Source: Fistularia commersonii (Eukaryota > Chordata > Actinopteri > Syngnathiformes > Fistulariidae). Taken from it: DNA of 64,000 nt. Of the stretch, positions 1 through 13,352 are shown one piece after another. Under the pieces are notes generated by a model. The model made no database searches and was not told the origin of the DNA. It saw only the letters and a program-made list of their open reading frames with translations. The translations under genes were made by a program, and so were the position numbers. The stretch covers positions 12,476,501 through 12,540,500 of the forward strand of contig JBBMNZ010000018.1 of NCBI GenBank assembly GCA_037954325.1, in the 5' to 3' direction. Positions within the stretch are counted from its first letter, which is position 1, and each line of letters opens with the position of its first letter.

Positions 1-384
1 TCCGGAAATTACGGTATATGTCTGTTTATATGATTTTATATGACGTTTATATGACCTTGCACTGCTTTGCACGACCAACCATGATCGCCCTGACCTCACT
101 TTTATTTTTCACTAATTTAATGCCTGTTACATGTTATCTGTTTAACAGCGTCAACCAAAGCGAACTCCTCGTAGCTGCAAAATTATTTAGCGAATAAAGC
201 AATTCTGATTCTGATCCGAATGACAGGATGAGTGGTTCTTTGTGCATGTAATGAATGAGGTGGTGAATAGTTGGGGGGTTTATTTGCACATCGACAAATC
301 AATTTCATCTAAAAATCCCGGCCCTTGTAATGTTTTTTCGAGGGAGTAAACACGTCTGGTCCTGTTGTTCCTGTCGTCCCTCAG
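1..384 (+). other. dock10 intron, partial
   Basis: No coding exon is visible before the acceptor that ends at 384. The stretch around 194-230 (aataaagcaattctgattct) resembles the tail of a fish SINE/LINE-type repeat. Confidence 0.4.
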
Positions 385-3300
385 TTTGCCCGACCCCAGT
401 CCCTGATCGGCTACGGCTCCCGCTGCGACAAGCTGGACCAGGCGGAGACCCGGAGCCTCCTCATGTGCTTCCTGCACATCATGAAAACCATTTCGGAGGG
501 TGAGCGCGGACATTTGGAGCTCGCAAACTTCCGCACGCAGATTCCTGTTGGACAGATTTTGCCTCTAGCTGAATTCCGGCTACATCAAATGTTAATTTTG
601 AGATATTTTCCTTGCTGTTGCTCATCAAGGCTGATTATTCGCAATTGTTTGACCTGCTTATTTTCCCAAACAAAGACGCCCGCCCCGGTGTGTAACACCT
701 CTTCTTGCGTTGCCTGTTTCCAGATGTCTTGGTTTCCTACTGGCACCGGGCCATTCACCAGGAGATCTCAGACTTCTTTAACATACTGGAGTAAGGGCTC
801 TTCTCTCTTGCTGCGACTCATTTTACAGATTTTGGAATACTGACACGGTGAATACGATAGAAAAAAAAAACATGGAGGCAGACAGTCGGGAGCAGCCAGA
901 TGAAAACAGGGGGGAAAAGCAGAAGACAGCCAGAAAGGAAACAGATGAAAGTATCGACGCAGCGAGCGAGAGAGGAGAACAGACCGTAATTCCAATGAGG
1001 GCGAACGTTGCAGTGTGTGTTTTCCTGTGTGCGTCATGAGTCGAGAGCCCCCGGTTGTTAAAAGGGAAACCTTTTTTGCGTTTGACCTCTCCCCAGGCTG
1101 TGTCTGCAGCACTTCAGGTTCCTGGGAAAACGCCATATAGCCAGGTAACCCCCCCCTCCCCCTCTCTCTTTTTTTTTTTTCCACATCTGACAAACTGCTC
1201 TGGAATACGCCCCCCCCCTTCCACCCACTTATCCATAATTCATATAAACATACGCGCGCATGAGTCGAGTCAGTCAGACAGAAATACTAATATGTGTTCT
1301 GTATGCGTCCGCACACTCAGGGATGAGCTTCAAGAAGGAAGAAGAGGCGAGGGGGTGGGGGGGTGGGGGGGTGAAACTCCTGGATCTGGCTTTTGAGAGC
1401 AGAAACGCTGCTGGATATCTCCGCCGCCGCCGTCGTAGTTGGCAAGTGTCGAGATCGAGGGGGGCGGGGGGCCGCTATTGTGCTCGCGCGCTTTTACTGG
1501 AGCCGAGCCACCGGGGCTGCGAGACTCCTCCATCTTCTGGTTCCTCCCAGCTAATTAAATTAGCCCCCATTTTCCCTCTCGGCAATACGCTGCTGGGATG
1601 TAAGCCGACGAAGGTTCGCGTTGGGGGGGGGGGGTTACGGGAGCGAGGGGGGGGGGACGCACACGGCGTCACTGGTGCCGAATCCTTGACAGAATAAAGC
1701 AGTCTGGAAGCCTCGCTTGACATAGCCGAGCCCGTCTGGGGCCGCGAGCTACTTAAAATTCGTCTGTAACACCGCCGTCTCTCGGCGAGACAGTCAGCCA
1801 GCCAATCCAGGGAGGGGTTATCGGTTAATTTCGATGTGTGATCCTGTCTCGGGGGGGGGGGGGGGGGGGGTCGTGTTGTCGACCCCGTCCTCGCCCAGAA
1901 ACCCGCACCGATGAGGTAAAAAGGATGGTGGAATAGTTTCGTCCATGTTTGACCTTGCTGCCGTCGCCTCCACCTCATTGCACGCCTCAGACCGCCGCCA
2001 CCTGCGCACCTCCGTCCTGCATGCAGCTGCCAAAGGATTGAATTATTGATTTTTTTTTTTTTTCCATCAAGTAATCAGCTCTGCATTTGCATAAGTGGTA
2101 TATAAACAAACTGTTTTGCTTTTTCTGTGCATCTTTAACCGCCTTTCTGCCTCCGCTCGGCTCATATCAACCGGCTTCCGCAGGCGGGTCGGTCTCTCCG
2201 GCCCTGCTGATTTGTTTGTTGATCGGCAACATTGTGATCCGGCTTCATCCAGGCATTATAAGATGATTTGTTTAAAGGGACAGTTCACCCTGAAATGAAA
2301 ACACTATGTATTTCCTATTCCCTAAATCCCCCAAATGGCCAATTATATTGTATTCCAGATTTTTTTTTTTGTATTTATTTGGAAATATCTAAACTGGGTG
2401 ACATGTTTACTATATTAAAGGACAACGGTAGAAACAGTGCCGTTCAATTCTTTTGCAAAACACCGATTTTCCTTGCCTATGGCGCCATATCGGGTAAGGC
2501 TTTATTTATATATCCATTATTTTTGTTGCTTTTCCCATTCAGTGGGAACTGTCCCTTTGATTTTTTGTCACTCAGTCTCATCCGCAAATACAAATATCAA
2601 GCCGTCACTCTCCGCCAACACACCGGCCCCCGCTTTTACGCAGTATCCGACTAATGGCGGTCTGAAAGCCGTCGGCTCTGTTGCGCCGCTAACCCCTCCA
2701 TCTGGCTGGGAGATGGCTCGACGGCTCATATCGCTTTCCCATGTGAGCCGTCCGCCCCGTCTTTCTGACTCTTGCCGCTCTCACCACACCGAAATCCGAT
2801 TGGACTTTCTCCCGTTCTCCTTGCAACTGTTTTAATGGATGACCGAGTCGCCCTAAAGCACGCGACCGGGTCAAAAAAAAGTGCGCGATGTTTGCGCTAA
2901 CGAGTCAGAATGTCACGCCGCGTTCAGTTGATATAACCGACTAACGGCGATGGACACAAAAATGCTGTTCGTCTCAACTAATCTAACTAACGATAGCTGT
3001 GATGTGATTGGCTCATGAACAGGAAGCTAGCAGCGGCACTAAAGCTGGCCCAGTCCACCCAGGCCAATGGCACCCTGAAGGTCTCTAACCATCCCTCCCA
3101 GTCCTCTCAACCCTCAAGCCTCCTCCCACAATGGTAATCACCTTCCCGCAGGAATACATGGCCGCCATGACTGATGATGTTTAAAAAAAAAAAAAAAAAA
3201 AACGATCTCCGTTCTTCTGCAACCGTCCTTTCGGCTCAATGTAAACATTATCCTTTAACGGCAAAGTCCAGATCGCCGAATTAAAGTTAAAAAGCCCACA

Positions 3301-6300
3301 TGAGCACTGTTAACACTGTTTAAAAAAAAAAAAAAAAATTGTGTGTTTGATGTGTATCCGCCATCGATGCAGCCACTCTGTGTTCTCACGTCACGTGCCG
3401 TAAGTTTGTTCTCAGCATGCTCCTCCTCATACCTGCTGGGTTTATTGTTGTTGGTGTTGTTGTTGTTGTTGTTGTGGTTGTCGATATCTCTGTCACACCA
3501 CCCGGAAACAGACCTCCGTCAATAGATATAGGTGCACGGGGACGCTCGCTCAGGTAGTGGAAATCTCTCTTTCCCAGGATTGAGAAAGTCTGACTCACCG
3601 ATGTACTTGTGGATGTCGGGTAACACCGTAAACGGTAAACAAGGCGGCTAACGCCTGCTTTCGCCACCAGGATGGCGTCCTCAGGAGGGGAGGGTCATCG
3701 TCACGCTCGCTCCCAAACCATGCCGATCATCAGGGGCAAGAATGCCCTCACCAACCCCAAACTGCTGCAGATGATGGACACAGGTAGCATGTGATAACAC
3801 ACGCGTGTGTGAGCTCCCGCCGAGCTAGCCAGACGTCGTGTATTGAGCTATCTGCAATCTTGTCCCGTGTCCAGACGGGAACATCCAGGACGGGGACACG
3901 CTCAGTCCCACAGACGTTGAAGCGAACCTGTCCACCGAAGTGGCGCTCACCGTGTTGGACGTACTGGAGCTCTTTGTTCACCATCACAAGGTAGGTGTCG
4001 ATCTCCAGTCTAAGTCAGGTCAGATTTTATGTGTACGGTGCTAAATCACAACCCCAGCTGATGACACTTTCTATGTGGAGCAGATCTTGACCCGCTCTTA
4101 AATTAGCGAGCACTTCGCGACAGCGCCGAGGGGCGACAGGGCGACCTTTGGCCTTGATTGGTTGGGGTAGAACGAGAAGAAGGACAGAGAGCTAGAAAGT
4201 GTGAGGAAAGAGACACAGAAAGGGTTTGGGGAGAACGGACACAAATGATCTATGACTAAACTACTGTTAACACAGACACTTAAATGCTAAAACAATACAT
4301 TGATAGCTTAATAGCTAATATTTTAGCGTGTGTGGTGGGAAGACTGAACGGCGGAACCCCACCATACTTTGCAGCAACAACAACCTTTGGAGCTTCCTGT
4401 TGTTTAAATAGTCGCACAATGTTGTTGTTGACGTAATACGCAATCCTGCATAACGTAGATGATCATAAAGGAGGGTTGCACCTTTTGTTTAACCGTTAGC
4501 GTTGTGAAATACCCCCTTGGTTTTGCCCCGTTCTGTTGGTGGTTGAATTAAAAACCCTTTTCCAAAATGCAAATATCCCACGACCAAGACATCCTTGACT
4601 CCGTTTGTTAGATTGCAAACGCTTGCTTGCCGCAATATTCGTATTATTGTCGGTGGACGCCCCGCAAAATGTTGCATTAGATAAAGTGGCAAACCCGTGA
4701 AATGGGGAAAAGGTTTGAGGTTGCTATCAAGCACTGAAGAAGGGACACGGATGCTGACAGGATGGGACGCGGTGGAGGAATGAGGAGAATTTTGGGATAT
4801 CCTTCATGCAGAGTAAGCCTGCGGCAGTAAAACTAGGGGCTAGCTTAGCGCTAACTATGAGCTTTGTCAAAAGAGCAAAGAGAGGTTGTCTGTCACCCCT
4901 CTAAGTTCATTCATTAATAAGCCCACTATTATAAACCTTGTGATCGTCATGAAAGTCTGTGGAAAATTTTCTTGATAAATTTCTTCCCTTTTTGCCCAAT
5001 GAAATGAAAAAACAAAACATCTTTCAAAGGTGATCACATGAAACCGCTACGTGTTCCGCCATGATTCCGATGCACAGAATCTAGAGTGCATTAAGATATG
5101 CACGCTCGGCTTGTTGTGCTCGGAATAGAACTGGCAACCTTCCGATTGAAGCTCAGTGTACCAACCGGGGTCTGAGCTCCAGTTTGTCTTTTCATTTAAA
5201 TTGCGCCTGAGTCATTCCGAATGGCGCTCTGCTGCCCCCTGGTGGCAGGAAGGGTTCTTGTTTTGTTTTTTTAATCTTCCATCGCCCCTTCTCTTCTTCT
5301 GAAAATGTCCTAACCGTGGACCTGAACCCATCTGGTTGCAGAAGCAGCTGCTGGTGGATGAAGGACAGAATGCACTGATGAAGAAGGTGCTGGACACCTA
5401 CTTGCTCTTCTTCCAAATCAACCAATCAACAGCCACCCTCCGCCACGTCTTTGCGGCTCTCAGGCTCTTCGTGCAAAAGGTGACCCTCGATAAATCGCCC
5501 CCGCCAAATTCGCGACTCGAACGAACCCCCCGGTGTTTCTCCTTCCCCGTCGTAGTTCCCCAGCGCGTTCTTCCAGGGCAAGGCGGACCTGTGCGGCTGC
5601 CTCTGCTACGAGATCCTCAAGTGCTGCAACCATCGATCGAGCTCCACCCAGACGGAGGCGGCGGCCCTGCTCTACTTTTTCATGAGGAAGAACTTCGAGT
5701 TCACCAAGGGCAAGTCGATAGTCCGTTCGCATCTTCAGGTTGGTTTCACCGCGAGGTTTGTAAGAAGCGTGTACCTTCTAGTTTGCGGTTTTTTTTTTTT
5801 CTTTTTTAAAAAAAAAGGCCTCACCACGCCAACTCTCGCCACCCCAGGTCATCAAGGCAGTGAGCCAACTGATAGCAGATGCCGGTATCGGAGGCTCGAG
5901 GTTCCAGCAGTCCCTGGCCATCATCAATAACTTTGCCAACGGAGACGCTCCACTCAAGGCAAAGCTAGAGCTTTATCAATACATACTTATAAATCATTTT
6001 TTTTTTTGTGAGTTCTACGGTTTTTCATAGCCGCTTTTCTAACAGAACACGCCGTTCCCGGCCGAGGTGAAAGACCTGACCAAGCGGATCAGGACGGTCC
6101 TGATGGCGACGGCGCAGATGAAGGAGCACGAGAAGGATCCCGAGATGCTGGTGGACCTGCAGTACAGCTTGGCCAACTCCTACGCCAGCACCCCCGAGCT
6201 CCGCCGGACGTGGCTGGAGAGCATGGCCAAAGTCCACGTGCGGAACGGCGATCTCTCCGAGGTCGAGAAACGTTCCGTATCTGGAAAAAAAGATATTTTG

Positions 6301-6467
6301 GTAAACGTCAAAAAGGAATAGCGTCACCGTAACGTGTGCGTGTCCGTAACCCTCAGGCCGCCATGTGCTACATCCACATCTCAGCCTTGATTGCCGAATC
6401 GCTCAAGAGGAGAGGTAAGCGCACGTGCACCCTCCTCGACTATGAAAGCTGTCTGGCACGCGCTTCT

Positions 6468-6507
<40 letters not shown>

Positions 6508-9500
6508 CGCTATGACATTTCTCTGTGTGTGCGCATCCCCACATGTAACAAATACACTCATCTTTCGGCCTCTCTTTCGGCTCACGCGATCATCGCAACA
6601 TCTGGGCTTTTTTTTTTTTTTTTGTTCCTCGTCGTCGGGGTTTTTTCTCGAGCGCCTCGGGTGACGCGGACGCGCTCTCGCACTCTCTGGCTCTCCGGCT
6701 TGCAACTGTCAGCGTAGCAGATCCCGCTTTGCATCCGACCGCCGTTCCCGATCGCTCTTTAGACCATCGCCATCTTCTCTCTGCACGCCTGCTCCCGTGT
6801 GTGCATGTTTCACCGACGACGACGCATCCGGATCTCCTTTTTTGACCAGAAGCGTGTAAACCTCCTCCTCCTCCTCCTTCCCCTTCCACCGAAACAGGCT
6901 ACTGGAGAGCTGACAAGGCCAGGACGTCCGGCGTGTCCCCCGAAGAAAGCCCTGTCTTTAACTGTAGCTCCTTACTAACTACCTCCCGAGATCAAGACAG
7001 TGAGTGTGTGCGCCTGGGGCCCGCTTGGCGGTGGGAGTTGGGACGCGCAGGGATCCGCGTTTTTTTTATTTTTTTCCAAATGTGACACGTTTAAATCTTT
7101 TGACGGTATCGGATCACTTTCCACCCGAAAATGACGCGGGATGTCGCTGGCATTTTGACAAATCCTGTCTTTTTGTGAAAATGTCCTCAAGTATGGGATT
7201 CACTTTGTTTCTGAAAAATAAGAATAACTTTTTGATTGATTTTGCAATTTTTTTTTTTTTTTTTGAAACCTCAACCCTCCAGCGTCCTTCTCCATGGGCT
7301 GGGCTGCATTTATGTGCATTAGTCCCAACGTCAAGGAGGAGGGCGCCATGAAGGAAGACACCGGAACGCAGGACACGCCGTACACGGAGGTCAGTGTCGC
7401 TCTGGCTTTTTCACTCCAAAACAAAACCAGCGACTTATTATTGAATCCAAATCGGAGCGACGCTGAGTAGCAAAACTTCACAAATGGATGTTAAATTGAA
7501 GGCGACTTGGTGGAACAGCCCAGAAAAAGCGCAAAATGGCCGACTCTTAAGACTTATCGTAAATGCGAGTGGGTTTGCCGAAACTGTTTCATTTGTCCAC
7601 TCTGACGTGTTGGCAGAAGGAAGCTACCGTGATTACACTATAAAAATCCACAAATTAGCCTCTCAAAGCGTGTGAAAAAACTAGCGGCTTATTTACCGGG
7701 ATTTACGATATATCTCAATATGACGTGCGAGGGAGCGAGTGAATGGCGATCTCCCGCCTTTCGCCCAATCAAATGAATTATCTCGCTAGCGGTATCGATA
7801 ATTCATGAATGAATGAAAGGAAGATGAATCGGTTGATTTCTCTGTGGGCTTTGTCGTCTTTCCCCGGTTCTCCGCAGGACACCTTGGTGGAGCAGCTGGA
7901 GATGTGCGTGGACTACCTGTGGAAGTCGGAGCGCTACGAGCTCATCGCCGACATCAACAAACCCGTGATCGTGGTCTTCGAAAAGAGGCGGGACTTTAAG
8001 GCGAGTCGCGTTCGAGTCCGCGTTTGAGACCTCCACGAGCGGGGTTTGACCGTGCACGTGTGTCCCCTCCCCCGCCCCGCAGAGGTTGTCGGAGCTGTAC
8101 TACGACATCCACCGCTCCTACCTGAAGGTGACGGAGGTGGTGAACTCGGAGAAGCGCCTCTTCGGACGCTACTACCGCGTGGCCTTCTACGGACAGGTGA
8201 GGGAGCTCAGGGCTCCGACGCGCCAAAACATACCATTTCTGGAAACGTCCTCCAGGTCTTATTCCCCCCGCCGGGGCTCCGAAGTTAAACCCGTCTCTTT
8301 GGACCAATGAAAAAAAAAGGGGGAGAGCGAAGAAACGGTGGTTTGACGTAACTTGAGTTCGCATCCTAAATGTCTCTGTCTGCTCTTTCCCCTCTTTTTC
8401 GTTAAATCTGTACCAAGATCGCGGTAAGTTTTGGATGCCTTCTACCGTCCACGCTCCCCCCCCCCCCCCCTTGTGTGCTAACAGCTCTTCACCTCTCCTC
8501 TTCCTCCTCCTCTTACCAACACGATTAACACTCGCTGCTCTCACCACCCCCACGCCTTTTTGAAAAGGTTCGTTCCAAGCTTGCCGTTATCCATTTTGAC
8601 CTCCTCTAATCTCCGATTTTCCGAAGACACCCCTCCGCCATCCCTTCAGCTACGAGGAGAGCTGACGCCACCCGACCCGAGAGGATAAATAATATACCTC
8701 ATTCACCATTTTGCCCTCCGTGGTGCTTTGATTAAACGATGTTTGACATTTTCCCGCCCGTAGCCTTAACACCGACTCCCCCGGCCGTGACAGCTCCATG
8801 CAAACCGGAGGTCGGCAACTTTTAACACTCAAAAAGCCATTTGGACTCGTTTCCCCAACGAGAAAAGAAAACACCGGGAGCCACGAAAACTTTTTAAAAA
8901 TGAAAATTACACTGCCTATGGCTTTTTTTTTTCTCTGTAATGCTATATATATGTATATGTATGTATGTGTGCGTAAAAAAAAAAAAAAAAAATGTAGTGT
9001 GCTGCAGTTTTCGCCAGGGAGAAAACAGTTTTATTCCCGTGCTCCAAAAAAAAACGTTTTCAACTCAGAACAAAAAAAAGACCTTGGGTTGAAGGTTACT
9101 CTCTGAGAACATCTGTATGAGTACTACTCGTATTTAGGAAATAATAAGCCCAACTTGAATAATACACCCACGCTATTATGTTGCATAGCAGGGGCATGCA
9201 GTCAGTAGTCAACCTGGACAAAAAAAAAAAAATTTCACTGAACAATGTAAAATATATTTGGGCAAAATAATAGCCGGTTAAAAGTGTTTACCTGGTTAAT
9301 GAGAATTTTGCTGCACGTCAGGGCTGGGAGAGCTGCAACTCAAGTGGCGTTGAGCATGTTTTGCTATTTTAAATATCACAAAATCACCATAATCTTCAAA
9401 CTTATAATTGCAAAAAAAAAAAAAATTATAATTGATTAAATTGTATTTATTGATTAATTACTAACTTAAAAATAATTGATTACAATCAAATACCCTTATA

Positions 9501-9583
9501 TTCTTTACTTTCCGAAGCCACAGAGGAATGCATGCGTCCGATATATCGTGACGGCGTCGTGTTACACTTGCACGTTGCTTATT

Positions 9584-9660
<77 letters not shown>

Positions 9661-12003
9661 CAGGGGTTCTTCGAGGAGGAGGAGAGCAAGGAGTTCATCT
9701 ACAAGGAACCGAAGCTGACGGGGCTGTCGGAGATCTCGCAACGGTTGCTCAAACTCTACTCCGACAAATTCGGGGCGGATAACGTCAAGATGATCCAGGA
9801 TTCCAACAAGGTAAACCAGGCTACGTAATTCCCCGGCGACCCGCCGCCGTTTTCGCGCCAGCATTTCCCGCCGTCACCCGTTTTATGTCGGCAGGTGAAT
9901 CCAAAGGACCTGGACCCCAAATTCGCCTACGTCCAGGTGACCTACGTGGTGCCCTACTTCGACGAGAAGGAGCAACAGGACAAGAAAACGGACTTCGAAG
10001 GCCACCACAACATCAACCGCTTTGTGTTCGAGACGCCGTTCACTCGGTCGGGGAAGAAGCACGGCGACGTGGAGGAGCAGTGCAAGCGACGCACCATATT
10101 AACCAGTGAGCCCCATTTCTTCGTCCCCACTAAAATTTCCAGGTTTTATCAAAATGGCGATTAAAATTTGTATCTTTTTTTTTTTTTGCTCTCTCTAAGC
10201 GAGTTCCAGCTTCCCCTACTTGAAAAAGCGTATCCAGGTGGTGGAGCAGCAGAGCACAGAGATGAACCCCATCGAGGTGGCCATCGACGAGATGTCGCGT
10301 AAAGTCTCCGAGCTCAACCAGCTCTGCAGCATGGAGGAGGTGGACATGATCCGACTGCAGCTGAAGCTGCAGGGGAGCGTCAGCGTCAAGGTCAGTATGG
10401 CGAGGACCCTAATTCGATCATAAAAAAAATATATACATATAACAATTTTTTTTTTTTTTTTTTGTCCCTGGCAGGTGAACGCAGGGCCTATGGCTTATGC
10501 CAGAGCATTTCTGGAGGAGAAGAATGCCAAGAAATACCCGGACAACCAGGTCAAACTGCTCAAGCAAATCTTCAGGTATGCTCTTTATTTTCGCAACATT
10601 GTTATTTGTTGAACAATAATAACAATAATAACAATAATGATAATGATAAATTGCTGACTATGATGATGATAAAATAACAACAAACAATAATAATGACAAT
10701 AATATTAAATTAATGGTGATGATGATAACAATAATAATAATAATAATGATAATGATAGATTGCTGACTATGATGATGATAAAATAATAACAAATAATAAT
10801 ATTGACAATAATATTAAATTAATGGTGATGATGATAACAATAATAATAATAATAATAATGATAATAATAATGATAACAATAATAATAATAAATTGCTGAC
10901 TATGATGATAATAAAATAACAACAAATAATAATATTGACAATAATATTAAATTAATGGTGATGACGATAATAATAATAATAATAATAATAATTCATCTGG
11001 GAGTCCAAACCCATGTTGTAGGTTCATTGCAGACCTTAAACCCAGACTAGTAAATGGGTGTGTCTCTATTGGACGTGTGAATGTGAGGGTGAATGGTTGT
11101 ATGTATGATTTGTGAATGAATGAATGAATGAATAAATAATAATAATAATATATTGGATTTCTCAAAAAAATTCTGAAGTCCTTTGCAGGCTTTGTGCTCC
11201 GAGGACCCTGTTACGGCAAATCCCAGGGCTGTTTTTGTGCAGGTGTGTCAGCTTGCATCCACAGACCACCTGGATTCAACCACGTTCTGGGAATCGCACA
11301 TCTTCCGTAGTCTATCGTTTGATATTATTGTCCACCGGTGCCCCGTAATCACACGTGGGTGTTTCCTTGGGGTCTGGTTTAGCATTAGCGGGACGCAGGC
11401 AGCATTTTACGGCCGTAGCTTTTTTAACCGCACCTTCTTAACTCGCAAGGCGAAGCAGTTTCCCCCCGAGCGACCGCGCGTCGGCGTCTCGGCTTTTTCA
11501 CATCGAGTCAACGCTCTTTGTCTTCCGCCGCAGGCAATTCGCCGAAGCCTGCGGTCAGGCGCTGGACGTCAACGAGCGGCTCATCAAGGAGGACCAGCTG
11601 GAGTACCAGGAGGAAATGAAAGCCCACTATCGGGACATGCTGACCGAGTTATCCGGCATCATGAACGAACAGGTCTCGCTTTGACCTCGGAGCTTCCCGC
11701 CATCCCCACCCCTTCTTCCAACTTGTGTTGTTCTTCCAGACGTTGCTCACCTCCTTCCATCGTCATCCACGTGGCTTCTTCATATGCGCTCATTCCAGAA
11801 TTCTTCCCGCCTTTCTCTCTCTTTCTCATCGTTTCGTCTCCCATGAGCTGAAAATGACCGACTTTCAGAATTTTGTCCCGATTCCAACGCCAGCTTTTCT
11901 TTTTTTTTCTTTTTTTTTTTTTTTTTTTTTTTTTTTTATCTTTGACCCTGTCCAGATCCCTCACACGAGACAGCCAGGAACGGAGCGGCACAGCGTTTAC
12001 TGA
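385..12003 (+). CDS. dock10: Dedicator of cytokinesis DOCK-D family protein, 3' half (probably DOCK10)
   Basis: Guanine-nucleotide exchange factor for Rho-family GTPases (Cdc42/Rac); the visible 852 codons carry the C-terminal half with the DHR-2 catalytic domain. Coding exons: 385-499, 724-790, 1097-1144, 3023-3133, 3671-3783, 3875-3990, 5342-5479, 5556-5738, 5848-5958, 6046-6261, 6357-6414, 6898-6999, 7283-7389, 7878-8000, 8083-8196, 9664-9810, 9895-10105, 10200-10390, 10475-10575, 11534-11672, 11956-12003. All phases agree and the sum is divisible by three. Family blocks are plain: MPIIRGKNALTNPKLLQMM, LVDLQYSLANSYASTPELRR, ERYELIADINKPVIVVFEK and, in DHR-2, LQLKLQGSVSVKVNAGPMAY, which includes the nucleotide-sensor loop. 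The last exon adds a short tail ending RHSVY. Introns after 5958 and 8000 use GC donors. The 5' end lies left of the window. The DOCK9/10/11 subgroup is certain; DOCK10 is chosen from remembered C-terminal similarity and the CCDC195-like neighbour, with DOCK11 the main alternative. Confidence 0.82.
1144..3022 (+). other. Large dock10 intron with CpG-rich core
   Basis: A 1.9-kb intron. The part from about 1380 to 1560 and near 1620-1760 is unusually rich in CpG and G runs for this window, with a poly-G run near 1851-1870. No exon with family similarity was found. An internal promoter is possible but nothing proves it. Confidence 0.3.
6473..6506. repeat. (TG)n microsatellite in dock10 intron
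   Basis: Uninterrupted TG dinucleotide run just downstream of the exon ending at 6414. Confidence 0.85.
8805..9525 (+). mobile_element. Decayed hAT-like repeat copy in dock10 intron
   Basis: Starts with a terminal sequence like that of the full element at 36065-36714 (ggtcggcaac, then agccatttgga and gggagccac blocks) and ends in the matching ttccgaagccac block. The right terminus is missing, so this is a truncated, diverged copy. No transposase reading frame is seen. Confidence 0.5.
9587..9659. repeat. (GT)n tract abutting a dock10 splice acceptor
   Basis: About 36 GT units that run into the CAG acceptor at 9661-9663 of the exon 9664-9810, in place of an ordinary pyrimidine tract. Confidence 0.9.
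10607..10992. repeat. Complex AT-rich tandem repeat in dock10 intron
   Basis: Three diverged units sharing a core beginning ttgctgactatgatgatgat at about 10651, 10760 and 10893, embedded in (AAT)n and (GAT)n runs. Unit spacing is about 109 and 133 bp. Confidence 0.75.
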
Positions 12004-12880
12004 ACGGGCCGGCGTGCTCCGGCGGCGGCGGCGGCGGACGCACGACGAGCACCTTGAAACCGTCCCTCTATCCGGATCGCCGGTTCGAGTCTCGAAGAGA
12101 CCCCCCCCCACTTTCTTCTTTTTTTTTCCCGCTTGTGTTTGATGGTAGTTTGTGGAACAGTTGCCGGTGGCGAGCGTAGAGAAAACAAGGGTGTAGACTG
12201 TGGTTGTGATAGTTTGTCGTCCCGTCGTTGAATGTTTAAATATCTACAATAGAGACCGGGCTGCTGGACTGTTAGATCTCATTGGTTTCGGTTTTCAAAC
12301 CCGACCGATCGGCTTTGCGCGCGTGAGATGATGAGCGTGCACGGCCGCACACAAGCATCGCGCTTTCTCTCCACCCCCCCGTTCCCTTTTTTTAGAGAAC
12401 CGTGACCTTTCCGAGCTCGGGGTGGGTTCAGCTATATTTGTAAAAAGCGTAGCTCTCCGGTGCGTCTTCTTTTTCTTCGACGACAGTTTTTTCTTTTTAA
12501 AAGTCTTTTTTCAAGGAATTTCACCGTCGACTCTCCGCAGGTTCTAGAACTCGAAACGCAACTCCAGTTCCTGTCTGAATGTAGAGCAGCTCCGCATCGG
12601 GACTTTGTACCCCTCGCTAACATGACGGGAACGTCCGCTCGCCCGATTTTTCAAAACGGAAAGATTATGTTTTGTAACATTTCTACGACCAAGATCGCAT
12701 TGTTACTGTTATTATTTCACTGTGCTGTTTTGAAATGTATATAAGAAAAATTAATATTTAAAATGTTTGAATTTTTTTTTATAAAATATACAATATATAA
12801 ATATTTGTTTAGCTGAGAAAAAAAAAAAAAAAGGAACGGAAAACTAAAGTTTTATGTATAACATTTAAATAAAATTTTGT
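12004..12880 (+). other. dock10 3' untranslated region
   Basis: Follows the TGA at 12001-12003. The sequence becomes very AT-rich and has a canonical AATAAA at 12868-12873, the likely polyadenylation signal. No open frame of interest. Confidence 0.55.
12868..12873 (+). terminator. Polyadenylation signal, dock10
   Basis: AATAAA followed by a GT/T-rich stretch, about 870 bp downstream of the dock10 stop codon. Confidence 0.55.
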
Positions 12881-13181
12881 TATTGTCAAAAAAAACAAAA
12901 AAACTCGTCAATCAGTGATTTTATTCTTATTCTTCCGGAACCACCATCCCGTCGATGCTGTGGTAACAGTCGTATCTCTGCAACTTCATGATATGTGCGA
13001 TTTCAGGTCCTTTTTCCGCTCAGAAGCTCGTCGCGGCTGTTACTGCGGCATCCAAGACCGGGCGGCAGGTATTACTGACACACACTTTTGTTGCTCAAAG
13101 GCAGGAAGTGAAGGAACGACATCATACCGACGCAATGATGACGAACAGTCACAGAAAAGGAAATGTACCAGTGAAGTAGAA

Positions 13182-13352
<171 letters not shown>

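Noticed and set aside
1475..1978. 167-aa minus-strand open frame in a dock10 intron
   Set aside because: Pro-rich low-complexity product of poly-G runs; no domain, no conserved block.
9562..9864. Open frames rich in Cys-Val or His-Thr
   Set aside because: Translations of the (GT)n repeat overlapping a real dock10 exon in other frames.
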